Counted from the first letter of the stretch, positions 47,101 through 60,152 are shown. The stretch: 64,000 bases of DNA from Sipunculus nudus (GCA_026874595.1 CM049310.1:43031558-43095557), one strand, 5' to 3'. The notes: generated from the sequence alone by a model not told the origin. Numbers and translations are program-made.

Positions 47101-50100
47101 GGCCATTGAATCAATAGTTTTTTGAAATTCTTCAATTTTAAATTCTTCTTCACACAAAGTCCTTTCCTCTTAATTGAGCATTTTATTATTTTCTAGTAAA
47201 GAGAAATCCCTATTAACATTATCAGACATGGCCTGTGCTGTATATAAATTTGTATTTAATTGTAGTTCCTCATTTAATGTCTCTTTGGGTTCTATTATTA
47301 TTCTACCTTGTTTATCTTTGAGTTTTATTATGGATTTTCGATTAAAGTTTCTTTTTTCTAAGTTAAGAAAATATTTAGTAGGTTTGTCCCCCTCTGAATA
47401 CCAGGTGGTTCTACATCTTATGATTGCTCATCTTGTTTTCTCTTCAACAAACTCTTTATGGTTATTAACTGCTACTTCCCAATTTTCTTTGTCTTTAGTA
47501 TCACCTGTTGTGTTATATATAGTCTGTAGTTGATGAATTTACCTTTCTGAATGTTTAATTCGTTGTGTTTTTACTTTTTTCTTGTAGGCTGCATATGCTA
47601 TTGTTTCTCCTCTTATCTGACATTTTAAAGTATCCCACATTAATGATGGATTTGTTCCTTTATAATTGTTAATAGTATCCTTTATACACTCTTTTATTTT
47701 AGAAATATAACTCTGATCCTTTAATAACGAACTATTTAATTTCCAGAAACCTGGTCCATTCTTCTTCCTTTCTGTTATTGCCATATTTATTGTAATTAAA
47801 GAGTGGTCACTTTTATACCAAGCTTCAATATCAGATTGGTTTATACAACTTGTTAGGCTATCATTGATTAGAAAGAAGTCAAGTCTGCAAAATACTGGAT
47901 TAGGAATATATCTATGCCATGTATATTCTAAATGGTTGGGATGTTGTAATCTCCAGATATCAGATAACTGTTCTAATTCTATCCAATGGCTTAATTATCG
48001 CTTGTCTAGATTTCTTGTGACTTTTAGAATGCCCGCCCTTTTTATCTAAGTTTGGATTAAGAGTTAAATTAAAATTTCCACCAATTATTAAATTGCCTGT
48101 ACAGTTGGTGCTGATAATATTAATAAGTTCCTCAAAGAAGCAGGGCTTATCCTTATTTGGTGCATATATGTTTATAAAGGAGATCTCATGTTGACCTATT
48201 ATTGTATTAATAATTAAATATCTCCCATGATTATCCCTTCTTACACCTTTTATCTCTAAGCCAGTTTTGTTTTTAATTAATGTACATACCCCTCTTGCTT
48301 GGTTAGTGCCGTGGCTAAAATATATCTGATGTCCCATTCTGATTTCCATTTATTTTCACATTTTAAAGTACTATGAGTCTCTTGTTAAAATATAATATGA
48401 GATTCTATCTTGTTTAACCAATTAAAAATGTTCTCTTCTTTTAGAATAACTGGCCAGTCCTCTGGCATTCAATGATACTATCTGACAAGTACTAGACATA
48501 TATGCACTATGTTAATTATATTTTTATAAAAGATTTAAAGATATATATTAATGCAATTTTGATCATTAATGTACCCACATTACATACAATAGCTATGACA
48601 AACATACAGAAAATAACAAAAGTTACTAAGTAACTAAGATTACAGATATGTGACGCAATAACATGCTTCCAAGTAATGATATGTAGTAAGTTCTGATGCA
48701 TCTTGCAACAGAAAGAATACCTATCAAATGCTGACTACTTTTCAGCGGAGCTCTTTATTATGTTTATAGTAATTAAAAAAAAACTTAACTTTTTACAGTA
48801 AACAAGGTAATCTAACAAAGTTTTGAGTTATAAAAATATATTCTATCTTATATGGCAGATTATTTAAACAAACCTAATCGATGCAGCAGTCCTATTAAAA
48901 TGCGTAATATGTCATGTCTTGTGACCTCTAATCTAATTAATATATCGGTACATGCCTTTTGCTGAGACTTTAGATCAAGTGAAATCTGTATTGGTGAATA
49001 TTTATGAGTTTAATAGAATAAATATATCATATTTTGGCGTCACCATAGTGCCATCAAAATCTGTTGACCTCTGACCTCATTAAATGAACATAGATTTAAG
49101 GGAAGATGTTATATTGGTTCAATTAGAGTTGAGTTTCACTAAAGTCTACAATATTCCTGGTAATTTATTGCAATTACACCTCTGGCCTCATTAATTATTT
49201 ATAAATGTTTTGCCTATAGTTTACTTTGGCATAATAATCTGTTGATAAAAGGTTATGGAGTTTGTGAAGTTCTATCAAATCAAGTAAATTATTGCTGTGA
49301 TATTACAAGATTAGCAGGCCCTAAAAGTAGCCTGGTGTCCTCTGACCTAATTAAATATTCAAATTTTCTAAGAATTTAATTCAGGGTAGAAACTTTATTG
49401 GTTAACATTTATAACTTGCATGAAAATCAATCAGATATTTAGTGAGGCATCTCAGTGCCACCAAAGTCTAATGACCACTGCTCTCATTATGTGCATGGAT
49501 TTTCATTAAATTTTTTCACGTTCTGATTAAGTTATCATGATGGCCTCACAAAGTAGCTTGTTTGCCTATGACCTCACTAGGAATTAGTTTATTTCACCCA
49601 TAATCAAACCTAGGCAAGAAAATCTGTTGGTAAAAAGATATGATGATTTTTGTAAAAATCTGTCAGATCCCTATGAAATTATCACTGTAACACTAAAAGT
49701 AACAGTTGAACTGACTATGGGTACACTATGGGTGTGTATAAAGTAGTTTTTAAGTTTACACTCTCTTTAGGTGATTTTATCAAATGTTTACATCATTTGC
49801 CCAGTACGAATATTAATATTCCATGATAATCATGTATGTATTGTAACTTACAGCATGAGACTAATCTCAACAAAAAAAATTAGTCTAAGTAAAATTGTCT
49901 CAGCCTGTTGAAAAAGTAACTTCTCATCCTGAATGGTAATCTTATCATAAAGCTTAGACTAAAATACATATATTAATAATTCTGATATGTTGTTCCACTA
50001 CAGTGCACTAAGCTGAATCACTAGTTGTAGATATGTAATATGGAATATCAATATGATAGTGATACAGGTTGTCAATATATTAAATATTATTTCTAATTTT

Positions 50101-51330
50101 TGGGGGGTATTTTGTAAAGTTGAGTGTAAATTGAGCTATGAACTATAATTTTAACTGGATTACACTATGAATATAATTGGGATACACTAAAATATATACG
50201 CAATGTTTAAACATATATATACAGGTTGACCAGAATCTCTAATAAAATATACTGTATAAAATAATCATGAAAGTTGTTGAAAGATAAGCTCAGCATTCTC
50301 ATCTAATTTTAACATATCATCTGATATTATATCATCTCATCTAATATTAACAATCTAATTTTAACATTTCATGCATAAAAAAAGGCATACAAACTCAATA
50401 TCCCAAACTTGATACCAGAGATGGCTGCGTCTCTAAATTCATTTGTAAAGAAAAATCCATTTAAATCCATCTCAGATTTATCTCAAAATTAGCATAAATG
50501 TGTATATAGCACAATCATCTCCATGAGGTAAAATAGTTATTTGTTTTATATTCCTATATAAAATGTCACATGTGTGCTATAAATGTTAGGAAAGTGATAT
50601 AAGCGTATGTTGGCCGATATATTATTATAAGAAGTTGATTGTTCGTACCACGGATATTAAAAAAAAACGTTTATTTGTACAGAACATGACGTCATTTACT
50701 CAGAACCTGACCAACTAGTGGATTTTATGAATGATTCTATGAAAGGGTAACTTTTTCTTGATTGTAGGTGTATCATAGCCATGTTTGTTGCTACAGTCAT
50801 TAGTAGTAGTCTGTTAGATTACCGCAGAACCAAACTAAAAGAGGAAGAAAAGGCCGCCCAGAAAGCTAATCAAAATGCTGTCAAGTTTACCCAGCATGAC
50901 AACCCTGCGTTCATGCGAGAGGACTCCGTGAACAGCACCAGTTCCATCACATCCACAGATGTAGTGATGCAGAGTCACTCCGGAAACGTCTCACCGGAAG
51001 TAATAGGGGAAGTGAAAAAGAATAGTTACATGCTTAAAGAGACAGTCGACCCTCCGAAGGAGAATAGATGTTACAGTGAGTCACACTTTACTACAATAAT
51101 CACGGGTTGATGTAATATTTCGCTCACGATAGACCTAGACCGGGATAGAACCAAAGCTGTTATGGAAGCAAACGAATATTTAGGTTTATGTAAAACATCA
51201 TTTGAGATTCGAGTTAAATAGATTGCCTTAAAGACGTGACTGCAGTTATTCGCGTCTGAAATACTCCATAAATTAAATTGAATAATCACTCCATTGTTTA
51301 ATACATTTTTGTACATGTGTTTTGTTCGGG

Positions 51331-51365
<35 letters not shown>

Positions 51366-52779
51366 AATATAATTAAATTAGGAGAATTTGGTATAATATC
51401 CAGAAAGAACCATAATAAAGCATGCTTAATATTTTATTCAAGAGTTAAATGAAGTCAGTTATTGTGTCAAAATAGTCCCCCAACAACAAGTACCTTGTTT
51501 TAAATTTTGGGATATATTTTCTAAATTTTAGTATATGTTTTTTCAGCCAATATGAAGGTGATATTTTATTCCTTCTCGCTGTATAAAAACGTGCCTCGCC
51601 TGCTGAACACCTTCAGTCCGCCGGGAGCGTTCACCAGTCTAAACGGGATGAGATTCCTCGCCATGGCATGGATCGTCGTCGGCCATCTTGGTTACTATGG
51701 TCACCGTATCACTACAAATGAGTCATACAGTAGGTCACCTGGTCATATTGAAATATCAAATACAAACTCTAGAAAAGTGTTAAGTTTCGAATCTCTTTTG
51801 GTAAAATGTATTATTAAACTCACATTCAAGAGTTTGTCTAGTTTAAAGTATTCGAAAATCCCATTAGGCCTTTGGTATCATGTAATACCTTTGCCCCTAG
51901 AAACTTGACCCATTTTCCGACAACTAACCATTTATTTATTTTCCAAAAAAATAAGTTATGTAATTTATTATAAAGCTGTCGGCACCTTTGTGGACACTGT
52001 CAACGTTGCGGTGACGTCAGCCGGAGGAAAATCCCCCTGTGAAAAAAATTCTAGATCAGAACAAAGGTTTATAATACTGTCAGCGCCAGCAGGAAATAAT
52101 GGAACAACATATAATGCTAGATTTAAGTCATTTCAAAACAAATGTAACACTTGCACCAGCAAATTACATCAGGCCCAAGTCTCTTTTCTTATTCAAATGC
52201 TCTTGCATGCCTCACACAGCAATTATACACTGCGGTCGTTCCAGCTGGCACAGGGTCAAGAATCGGGCCAGCGAGAGCGGGGTGTCGCAAGTGTAAAACA
52301 TGGAGCTGGATGCACAATGCGATACCACGCTCTCATTGGTCTTATTACAATTGTTTGCCCGATGCGAGTCCTGGTGGTGAGGCCCAGAGAATTCTGCTAT
52401 ACAAAGCAGCAGTTAAAACGAAAGAGATCTGGAACAGGGCAAAACAGCTGTGTACAATCCTCCGAGCACTTAACCAACCCACGTTGCAATACGTTGGTCG
52501 TTTCTACGAATTACGGCCAGAGTTACATGAAATGAAAATGCCCAATCTTTCAACACAGCAATTAAACATCAGGGGGATATGGTTGGTCCCAGAATACCGG
52601 CTCAATATGACTCAAACAAAGGCACAATATGACTCAAACAAAGTATTGACTTGTCAACATATGAAGGTATATTGGCTATACCCCTTGGCCGGTTAGTTAT
52701 TATTTTACAGGTTTCTCTCCAGTTTTTTTCTAACAATGGTCCCTTGCTTAGTCCCCCCCCCCCCCCTCTTCTTCCTCTT

Positions 52780-52819
<40 letters not shown>

Positions 52820-55800
52820 CCTTTTGTCATCCCACTGCCCCTGGATTTTTATTTTTTAGGTCAGGATATCCTAATATATTCTGAAAAAAACTGAACAACA
52901 ATTCGTTATTCGAACATCAAATGTCATTTACTATCCATCAATCCATCAGGGTTTGTTTTACCTTATAGAAACTGTGTCGCTATCATGATGGATGTTATAT
53001 GATATAAACATAACTTCGTCCACAGTGAACCGTTATGAGTACGAGGGGGTAACAGAGAGACGCCTGACTCACGGAGCCCTGCTGCAGATGCATCTTGGGG
53101 TGGAAGTCTTCTTCATTCTAAGGTAGGAGGTTATCGTATTGAAACGAATGTAATGACACGAATAGTAGTGAATGCTTATAGTTGACGTGAGCTATTGGGG
53201 TATGTACGGTAGGGAGAGAGGAAGTAAATAAGTTATGATGCTGAAAAAGGAGCTGTTGTTTCTGTGAACTGTTAGACTGTCCTGAGTATGCAGTGACTGT
53301 ATAAGTTCATCTGGATATATAAAAGAGGTGGTCCCGTCTGATGGCATCAACATTGAACATAATAATCAATTTACAATATATAGCTGATAACCGGGTGACT
53401 GATATTCTAGTATTATTGCTTTGTTTGCCTTTCAAATGCTTTTGCGACATCGAGGAAAGTGCACATGAAACAGAAGTTTGTAGTACCTTCGGGTGATTCG
53501 AGATGGCAGCACATGCCAGGCGTCTGTTACCTGGCCTGGACAACATTAATTCTTTGAAAATGTTGACATAAAGAGGCATTTAAGGTTGTTTGTAAAGGTA
53601 TTTCCTTTCATCAAACACTACGTGTTTAGATTTGACTCTCGAAAAAGAAATTTGCAGACTATTTTATCAAATCTCCAGGTTTAAAAGTGATAACTTGGCC
53701 TTTCACGACGAATATTTCTATGAATGAATATAGTGTGACCGACCCTATTTACCTGTTCACACGTTATGACCTTAACACGTTGACCACCATCCAAGCACGG
53801 CTCCGTGCGCAATATTCATATATCGGTTCACATGCTGTGCTTTTACGAATCAATGATAGAATAACGTAGCTATATTATCATTGAAAGAAATCCAAACTTT
53901 CGTTTTGATCGGTCAACTATACAGATGCATATACGGCACTCTGCGACGATCCTAAATAGAAAGTAACAGTTTTTATATTGTTAGGTAAACACGTATAAAT
54001 GACATAAGCGATATACTTGTTATAACTTTTACTTTCAGCGGGTTCCTGGTGACCGTGTCATTTCTTAAGGACATGAAAAAGATTAAAGGTAAAGTGACGC
54101 CAAGGTACATCGCTGTGTTTTACCTCCACCGGTACTGGCGGTGAGTAAGTCTTGATGTCATGGTGTTACACTCTGAATGTAATTGAATTAATAAGGAAAA
54201 ATCTAATGTGGTAAAGATTTACTAACATTCAAAGCTGTGGGCCCCAGGTGCTCAACTTGCCAAGAAATGCACGGATGCGGTATGTCTGTGCGTCGGACGC
54301 AAGTAATCTGTTGTTTACACACACAACAGCACCTCGGGATCATCTACGTCCTGGCTCATACAAATGCACTTACAAACGACGAAAGATTCGTTACAAATGA
54401 CGATTCTTTTAAGTATAATCAGGTAGTATTTGATGGTGGTGGGTGATCTAATTTATCGGTTTGGTTAAAGTTAAATTAAGGTTGAAAAAGGTTGAGGAAC
54501 TTAAATTTATCATTTGTCAAATAGTTATGAATTCTTAATTGACATATTATGTGACCTGGAATATGAAGGATGATATCTGTCAAAGGAAACATTTATAAAG
54601 TACACTATCCGCGGTTAGCGAAAAAAACAAGTAAAACTAAAATATAGATGGAACATTGGAGCTGAATTTATTTTGCGAGGCAATAATGGTGGCAATTGAA
54701 GAAGATTATGTTGTATCATGATAATGATATTTTATAATGTCAGCAAATAGGTACTTCGTGAACGTCAAAGGTCAGCATAATATACAGAAATGTTCAGAAA
54801 TAATTGAGCACATTCCTTCAAAGGATTTCCTTTAGTTTAACTCAATGATGGAAGATGATGTAGATCTGATTCACAGAAGTTCAAACTTTAACACAGATTC
54901 CAACACATTTAGCTTGTGATATTTCCTAAACTAAAATATATTCATTTTACTAAAGTAGTCATTTCACTATAGTCTTACACCGGTGTACGCCATCCTGCTG
55001 ATGGTCTGGGCCCTGTATTTCAACTACCTGGTACAAGGACCGCTAAAGAAACCTTTCTTCTACGAGGTAGATGACTGTAAAGAAGGATGGTGGGCTAATC
55101 TTCTCTACATCAACAACATCTACACACGCAAAGAGGTAGAAGAAAGCATTTACATGTACTATAATTATGATTCCATAAATATGTTAGTATACACAACTTA
55201 AAGACTTTGCGAATAGCGTTGGAAACGTGCTTCATTTGACGCTGTACAAACACCTAGTAAAAGTGTTGATAAAAAAAACCTTACTTATCTGATTTTTAAC
55301 AAAGTACAACAGAATTTGTCAAAATCCCGATCGCCTTTGAATAACAAAATGTGCATTATACATCGGCGAATTCCGAAGAATCGATAGAGCCAAAAGCGAT
55401 TTGGTGTAATTTCGCTAGCAGCCTCACGGTGGCGCTCAATATCTTCTCAGTTGACCTTGTCAAAGTTTATTTCTGATGCTCTTTTGCTAGATAATTAAAT
55501 GTAACATGAACAAGTTTTTCTGATTGACCAATGCTGATGGTATTTCCTTAAATGTATCATGAGCAGTCAAAGCAAATTTATAACCAGGATAGAAAGGTAG
55601 AAACTCCTGGGGCCACAGCTTGAACCTACAGACAACTCTAGATAAAAGGAATGTACATGTGTGCATACTCAGTGAAAAAGCTGCCCTAGGAAATTTTGGC
55701 GTCCTAAAAATCTCTATTTAACACAGGCTGATATAAGAGATCGCTTTCATGTGATACGTCGACAAATTTTATGATTTAATTTTGAGACATTTATTGCAGT

Positions 55801-58800
55801 GCATGGGATGGACGTGGTACCTGGCAAACGACTTTCAGTTTTACCTTGTCAGCCCAATTTTCCTAGTTGTATTCTACAAGTAAGTGCGTTTGCCCTCTCA
55901 GATAATCATATTATCTACATTGAGCAAGTCTTCGCTTGTAGTACAACCATCAGAACTAGTACAAACGTCATTATAAAATAGCGTCCGGTCGTCTGTCCGT
56001 TAACAGGGCACAAATCGTTACCTTCAGACCTAGACTCTTCTTACTGTACATCCATGGAGGTCCTAGGGAATTGACCTATCCATGAACTCTATTTTACCTT
56101 AATCGCACGTTCATTCAATGAATAATCATAAGCATTGGACTAACAAACAACCAATCAGGTGCCCTTAACATTGTTAAGTGTCAGTCATCTGATAAAAACA
56201 AAATTTTGCATAATTTGACAGAGCTCTGTCGAACAAAACACGTGTAGTCTGTATATACTACCAGTACCCATGTCGGCATGTTTTCCGGGATATTATTTAT
56301 ACAAAGGTGACAGTATTAATATTCTAGGCTATAGTATAGGTTGCAGGAGCCATTCCTCCGACTACCGAGTGAATAAAAATGTCTTACCTGGCACGTAACT
56401 CGTAGGAAAAAAATAATCCAAAATATTGCAAGACAGTTCATATAATGACTGCGATATAGTAAACAATGGTCAGGCGATACGAGTTGATGACGTCAGTCAA
56501 TACAACGTCATGCGTCATCGACCTTTGTGACGTCATTATTATGTTGTACCCAGCTCTGGTTACCATAGGCATTGAAGACCTTCTATGTAGGAGCGTTTTT
56601 GGGGCTCATTATAATAATAAGTTAAAAGGGCGGAGCATTTGGGCTGTAGTGGATAGGTCAATTGTCCTTGGATACCTGAAATTAGGTTTTGGTAAGCATT
56701 ATTTTGAGCACCTTGATTGTCAGATGGCCTCAAATCGTATACGTGATCCTTAGAATCTTCTGACGTAACAACCATGTAGGTTACCGAAAAATCTCCTTAA
56801 AAAATTGACCCCAGGTCATGGTGACCTAATAGGCTATTTTATTGGAGCTATGAGCCAAACATATGAATCTGAGCACCCAGACAGGGTACATATTGTGTCC
56901 AGTTTCCTTGGAACTTTCTATCGTAAAATCCAGGGAGGTCCTTGGCAAGTCTCCTTTGAATCCTGAAACAGGTCACGTAATTCTTATAGTCCATGGTAAA
57001 TTCAGCTGAGTGTGGTGGCCCATAAGACACATGTTAATTTCTTAATCGATAAGTGTACGAATTGTATGTAAAGATGATACAAACATAAGAGTAATATCTT
57101 AACCGTATGAAAATAGAATATCTGTTCTATATGATATTTTATTTTGTTGATAAAATAAAGGGGTACCCTTTTGCACTTTTGCAACTATTTTCATGCGTCC
57201 TTTACTGACGTCATCTCTGTCTATTTCTAGTATTTCTTTTACAAAACACATTTATCTCTCTTTGTAGCTAGCGTTTTTCCTGTTTTCCAATTGATGTTGG
57301 TCTTCCTTTTAATTGTTTTGTATTCTGATTTCATCGAGCGAAATTTAAAAATATGAGTAATATTTTTATGTCTTAATTATGCCTTAGGATTTTGTGGGTT
57401 TATGGACCACCTCAACAAGTAAAGGTGAAGTGTTTAAATGATATACAACTTTACCCGGCAGGTCTAACCTGGCGGGGTACATCCTCACTGGCCTCGTTCT
57501 GATTGGCTCCTTGGTTGCCAACCTCATTCTCAACTACACCACGTGAGTCTATATATATACACCAGTAACTCCATTAAAGGAAGTGATTTACCTTTCTATC
57601 AGACTAAATATTTGGTTTACATGTGTGTTTCGATTAAGAAATATTAGTTTGTCTTCCAACATAATCAGAGTTTTTTAAATATGTTTATCACAGAATTATT
57701 CACTGTTTGTCTTACTTTATGTGTCTGTCTGTCTGTCTCTGTCTCTCTCTTTCTTTCTCGCTTATATGTATGTGTTATATAATCTTTTACATATGATTCT
57801 TTCTATGTACTCTGCTATATAAAGAAATTCATGATTTCGTAACATGGTTTTGTTCAAAGCTAGACACCAACTGAAAATGTTATTCAGTGTAGCCATTTTC
57901 ATGAATCAGTCCTTTTTTAACATTAAGCTGAAGGATGAAAGCAATAATGTTTTGCTATAATTAGCCACGTACATAGTATTAATATATCATTTTCAGACAA
58001 GTGACGAGGACGCAGGATTGGTACTTCGACTTATATACAAAGCCTTGGAACAGAATATCTCCCTTCATCATAGGCATGATAGTCGGCTTCGTGCATTATC
58101 AGACCAAGTTCAAGGTCACACTCAACTGGGTACGGAATACGTAACGTGTATGACGAGATATTATTGGCATTAATTCATTTAATAGATACAAGACCTGTTC
58201 TATTCTGCGATACTCTAGAGTGTTAGCATTTATCAAGTCTTAACCTGTGTCTGTTTGATCATACACATATAAATGCAATTTCAATGCAATTTTTATAGAC
58301 GGAAGAGCACAAGGCCGAAGATAAAAAATTAAATCTAGGGTGGATCATTTAGGTTTTTTGGGCGGATCTGGTTACTGATTCAAATATTGGGGAGGTATTC
58401 CTTCTCTGAATGCTTGTTTATCTGGTATACCCGCTTTTTCGCGGACACATGTGTAAGGTTTTGTTACCAGAACTGCTTGATTTATTTAGTTGTATGAGCA
58501 AACAGAAATATGGACCTCTGCCTTTCTGATTTATAAACCTTCTCTGAAGTGATACAAAACTTTTTGTTATTAGCAATTCCCTCAGAATTATATTCCCTGG
58601 TTGGTAGGCCGATGACGATCTACCATGAAAAAACCTAACACACATATTAGAATTTTGAAACCATCAATTCAAAAGAGACTTTATTTAGATGTATAACTAT
58701 ATCGTATCCTGTTAACAGCTGGAGGTGGTGCTCGGTTGGCTGGGAGCCGCGGCTTGCTTCGTCCTCTCCGTCTACCTGCCGTTTACAGGAGAGTGTCTCG

Positions 58801-59653
58801 ACTGCTGGACCTGGGGTCCTGCGGCTACTACTATATATGGCGCCACCTTCAGGCAGATTTTCTCACTAGGGGTCGTTTGGATAATTTTTGCTTGCTGCAC
58901 CGGTTACGGGGGTACGTCATATGCCAGTAAACCGATTACATTTCTCCGGAATTTCCTTGTTAAGCTTATTATATCCGTGCTCCGTGCTGAAGGCTTTAAA
59001 CTTAATTAATTTTCGGAGGTTCGTAGATCTACGTTTATACAATCTTAGATATATATGAAAAATAAAACTATTCCTTTAAAAGCTCTCACCTAGGATAATT
59101 CCCGAAATGTCACGAATCACCCTTGTCCCTTTCAATTCCAGCAAGGAAACCGGTTTCCGTATAATTGTATAATATAAAAGGTATTAATAATATTCAGTCC
59201 CTTATAATTGCGTCATGTGTATTTCAGCCAGTATTCGCATTCGATTAAACGGAATATACTGTGATGAACATTAAATCGGTAAGGACGAAAGGGTGAAGTT
59301 AAATAATCTTTAGTAATCCAGTATACCTTTTATTTACAAAAATCATTTTTATATCATAAATGTGTATGACAGGTGTTGTGAACCACTTCCTCTCGTGGTC
59401 GTTCTTCGTGCCGCTGGCTAAGCTCTGTTACGTGGCTTATCTCTTTCATCCGATGTTACTCTACTTCGTCCTCAAGTCATCACCGGTTCCACTTTACCTG
59501 GACGACCTGAGCACAGTAAAGTTATTTTATCATTATAATAATAATAATAATTATTATTATTATTATTATCATCATCATCATCATTATATTATATTATATT
59601 ATATTATATTATATTATATTATATTATATATGAGGTATTATGTTATTTCAATT

Positions 59654-59718
<65 letters not shown>

Positions 59719-60152
59719 AATTATCATTATCATTTTGTTATTATATTATATTATTTTATTTTATATTATATTATATTATATTATATTATATTATATTTCA
59801 TTTTATAAGTCGTGAAGTTACTGTGTTTATTTAATTTTATGGTTTTGCCTACGCTTTCTTAACATGGTATTGCTCACACGCATGGATATTCTTACATGAA
59901 CTATTGTGTTTAGAAGATATACTTTAGTGCAATCAGGCATTCAGCACATGGTAGTTAAAATTTTATTTGCGGTGAGATAAACATTTTAAACATCATATAA
60001 AATCTGACCTTTTATTTCAGATGTATCTTTACGGCAGCACACTGCTGTTTTCCCTGGCGGCGGCTTTTGGTATTACCCTTGTGTTTGAAGTTCCCATGTT
60101 AGGCGTGGAGAAGGTGATACTGCCAGCAAAGATAAAACCGAAACCCAAATAA
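41143..60152 (+). CDS. NRF-6-like transmembrane acyltransferase, 717 aa
   Basis: Exons: 41143-41347, 43176-43342, 43881-43953, 44475-44568, 50768-51075, 51547-51729, 53026-53122, 54039-54140, 54973-55135, 55800-55879, 57462-57542, 57997-58129, 58719-58911, 59373-59515, 60021-60152; every intron is GT-AG and the frame is unbroken. Residues 1-22 form a signal peptide. About 30-170 is the NRF domain, with [25 protein letters not shown] and GACVPESC. A membrane segment near 176-197 ([15 protein letters not shown]) precedes a Ser/Thr-rich loop. The acyltransferase-3 domain starts at [12 protein letters not shown] (His329) and runs through about ten membrane segments, including [23 protein letters not shown] and YLFHPM. 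The tail is Lys-rich. NRF-6 of C. elegans acts in lipid and drug transport across epithelia; the acyl donor and acceptor are not shown by the sequence. Confidence 0.94.
41757..41933. mobile_element. pogo/Tc1-mariner-like MITE, 177 bp
   Basis: Starts CAGTAGAACCTCCGAATAAC and ends GTGAGGTTCCCCTG; the ends are inverted (CAGTAGAACCTC against CAGGGGAACCTC) and flanked by TA on both sides (41,755-41,756 and 41,934-41,935). TA target duplication with CAGT...AACCTC ends is typical of Tigger/pogo elements. It lies in intron 1 of the NRF-6-like gene and has no coding capacity. Confidence 0.7.
42573..42990. repeat. C-run element with two long (TA)n tracts
   Basis: Second copy of the element at 39,213-39,343, ending in (TA)n at 42,812-42,873. 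Another (TA)n lies at 42,944-42,990 after a 70-bp unique spacer. All within intron 1. The long Tyr/Ile open frames here on the minus strand are products of the TA tracts. Confidence 0.7.
44091..44160. repeat. (AT)n(GT)n(AT)n microsatellite
   Basis: Compound dinucleotide tract in intron 3 of the NRF-6-like gene. Confidence 0.95.
45100..47157 (-). pseudogene. LINE reverse transcriptase and C-terminal remnant
   Basis: Frame 47,157-46,711 holds the RT fingers ([52 protein letters not shown]) and runs into a stop. Further on are SVDFEKAFD, the active site QYADDT (YADD at 46,414-46,425) and, in frame 46,117-45,419, [20 protein letters not shown] and [20 protein letters not shown]. Frame 45,459-45,100 ends with [12 protein letters not shown] and a cysteine pair (CTFC). 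At least five breaks are present. Motif style is L1/Tx1. Confidence 0.85.
47530..48480 (-). pseudogene. LINE endonuclease remnant
   Basis: Motifs in order: NARGL and QETHS (about 48,475-48,370), [44 protein letters not shown]. The catalytic Asp of the usual GDFN is Asn here (GGNFN). Stops and shifts occur at about 48,385 and after 47,960. Frame 47,784-47,539 holds the linker to the RT ([20 protein letters not shown]). Confidence 0.78.
48900..49720. repeat. Degenerate duplication, unit about 400 bp
   Basis: CACCATAGTGCCATCAAAAT with TGACCTCTGACCTCATTA at about 49,040-49,085 is echoed by TCTCAGTGCCACCAAAGTCT with TGACCACTGCTCTCATTA at about 49,447-49,490. AATCTGTTGATAAAAGGTTA (about 49,230) is echoed at about 49,622. 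Several other GACCT.ATTA strings lie between. It is non-coding and inside intron 4. Confidence 0.5.
49721..50767. other. Remainder of intron 4, AT-rich
   Basis: No element or coding signal is recognised. Short ATCTAATTTTAACAT repeats occur near 50,300-50,360. The acceptor before exon 5 is TTGATTGTAG. Confidence 0.5.
51334..51363. repeat. (AG)n microsatellite
   Basis: About 15 AG units in intron 5. Confidence 0.95.
51975..52560 (+). other. Unrecognised G+C-richer block in intron 6 with two overlapping open frames
   Basis: Clearly less AT-rich than its surroundings. Two plus-strand frames of 181 codons overlap here (51,990-52,535 and 52,151-52,696). One contains [13 protein letters not shown] and a basic, Gln-rich segment ([20 protein letters not shown]). 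I recognise no family in either. Neither extends the NRF-6-like protein: exon 6 splices to exon 7 at 53,026 in the correct phase without it. It may be a fragment of a mobile element or processed gene. Function unknown. Confidence 0.4.
52753..52817. repeat. Poly-C run followed by (CT)n
   Basis: Fourteen C, a pyrimidine-rich spacer, then about 18 CT units, within intron 6. The minus-strand ERERER frame is an artefact of it. Confidence 0.9.
55984..56960. repeat. Dispersed repeat family copy in intron 10
   Basis: Landmarks GTCTGTCCGTTAACAGGGCA, CATCCATGGAGGTCC, CCTTGG.ACCTGAAATTAGG, GACCCCAGGTCATGGTGACC and ATCCAGGGAGGTCCTTGGCA appear in the same order as at 6,546 and 18,950. At least two sub-units are seen, split by about 500 bp of unrelated sequence. 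Confidence 0.55.
59525..59805. repeat. (AAT)n/(ATT)n and (TTATA)n repeat cluster in intron 14
   Basis: Starts about 10 bp after the exon-14 donor. ATA/ATT triplets, then a TTATA pentamer tract to about 59,630, then (AAT)n directly followed by (ATT)n at about 59,658-59,715, then a second TTATA tract to about 59,800. The AAT/ATT tracts are inverted to one another and could form a long hairpin. Read through, they give a false Tyr/Ile extension of exon 14. Confidence 0.9.

Larger units (their letters stand above)
44572..48490 (-). mobile_element. Broken L1/Tx1-type LINE in intron 4, antisense to the gene
   Basis: The minus strand reads from endonuclease (about 48,480) through RT to the C-terminal region (45,100) and ends in an A-rich tail (AAATAAAAAAAATAA) only a few bases inside the intron-4 donor. 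No ORF1 is seen, so the copy is 5'-truncated. The inserted 3.9 kb makes up most of the 6.2-kb intron. Both splice sites of the intron remain good, so the host gene need not be harmed. Confidence 0.87.

Noticed and set aside
47174-47533. Plus-strand frame of 119 codons
   Set aside because: Antisense shadow of the LINE between endonuclease and RT.
51990-52696. Additional exon of the NRF-6-like gene
   Set aside because: Exon 6 joins exon 7 (53,026) in the right phase and gives continuous family-like sequence; no matching splice sites frame this block.
52602-52884. Frames with ERERER and SLSLSL runs
   Set aside because: Both strands of the (CT)n microsatellite.
59516-59815. Extension of exon 14 into a poly-Tyr/His/Ile tail
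   Set aside because: A GTAAAG donor ends the exon at 59,515 and the next exon at 60,021 restores the family C-terminus in phase.
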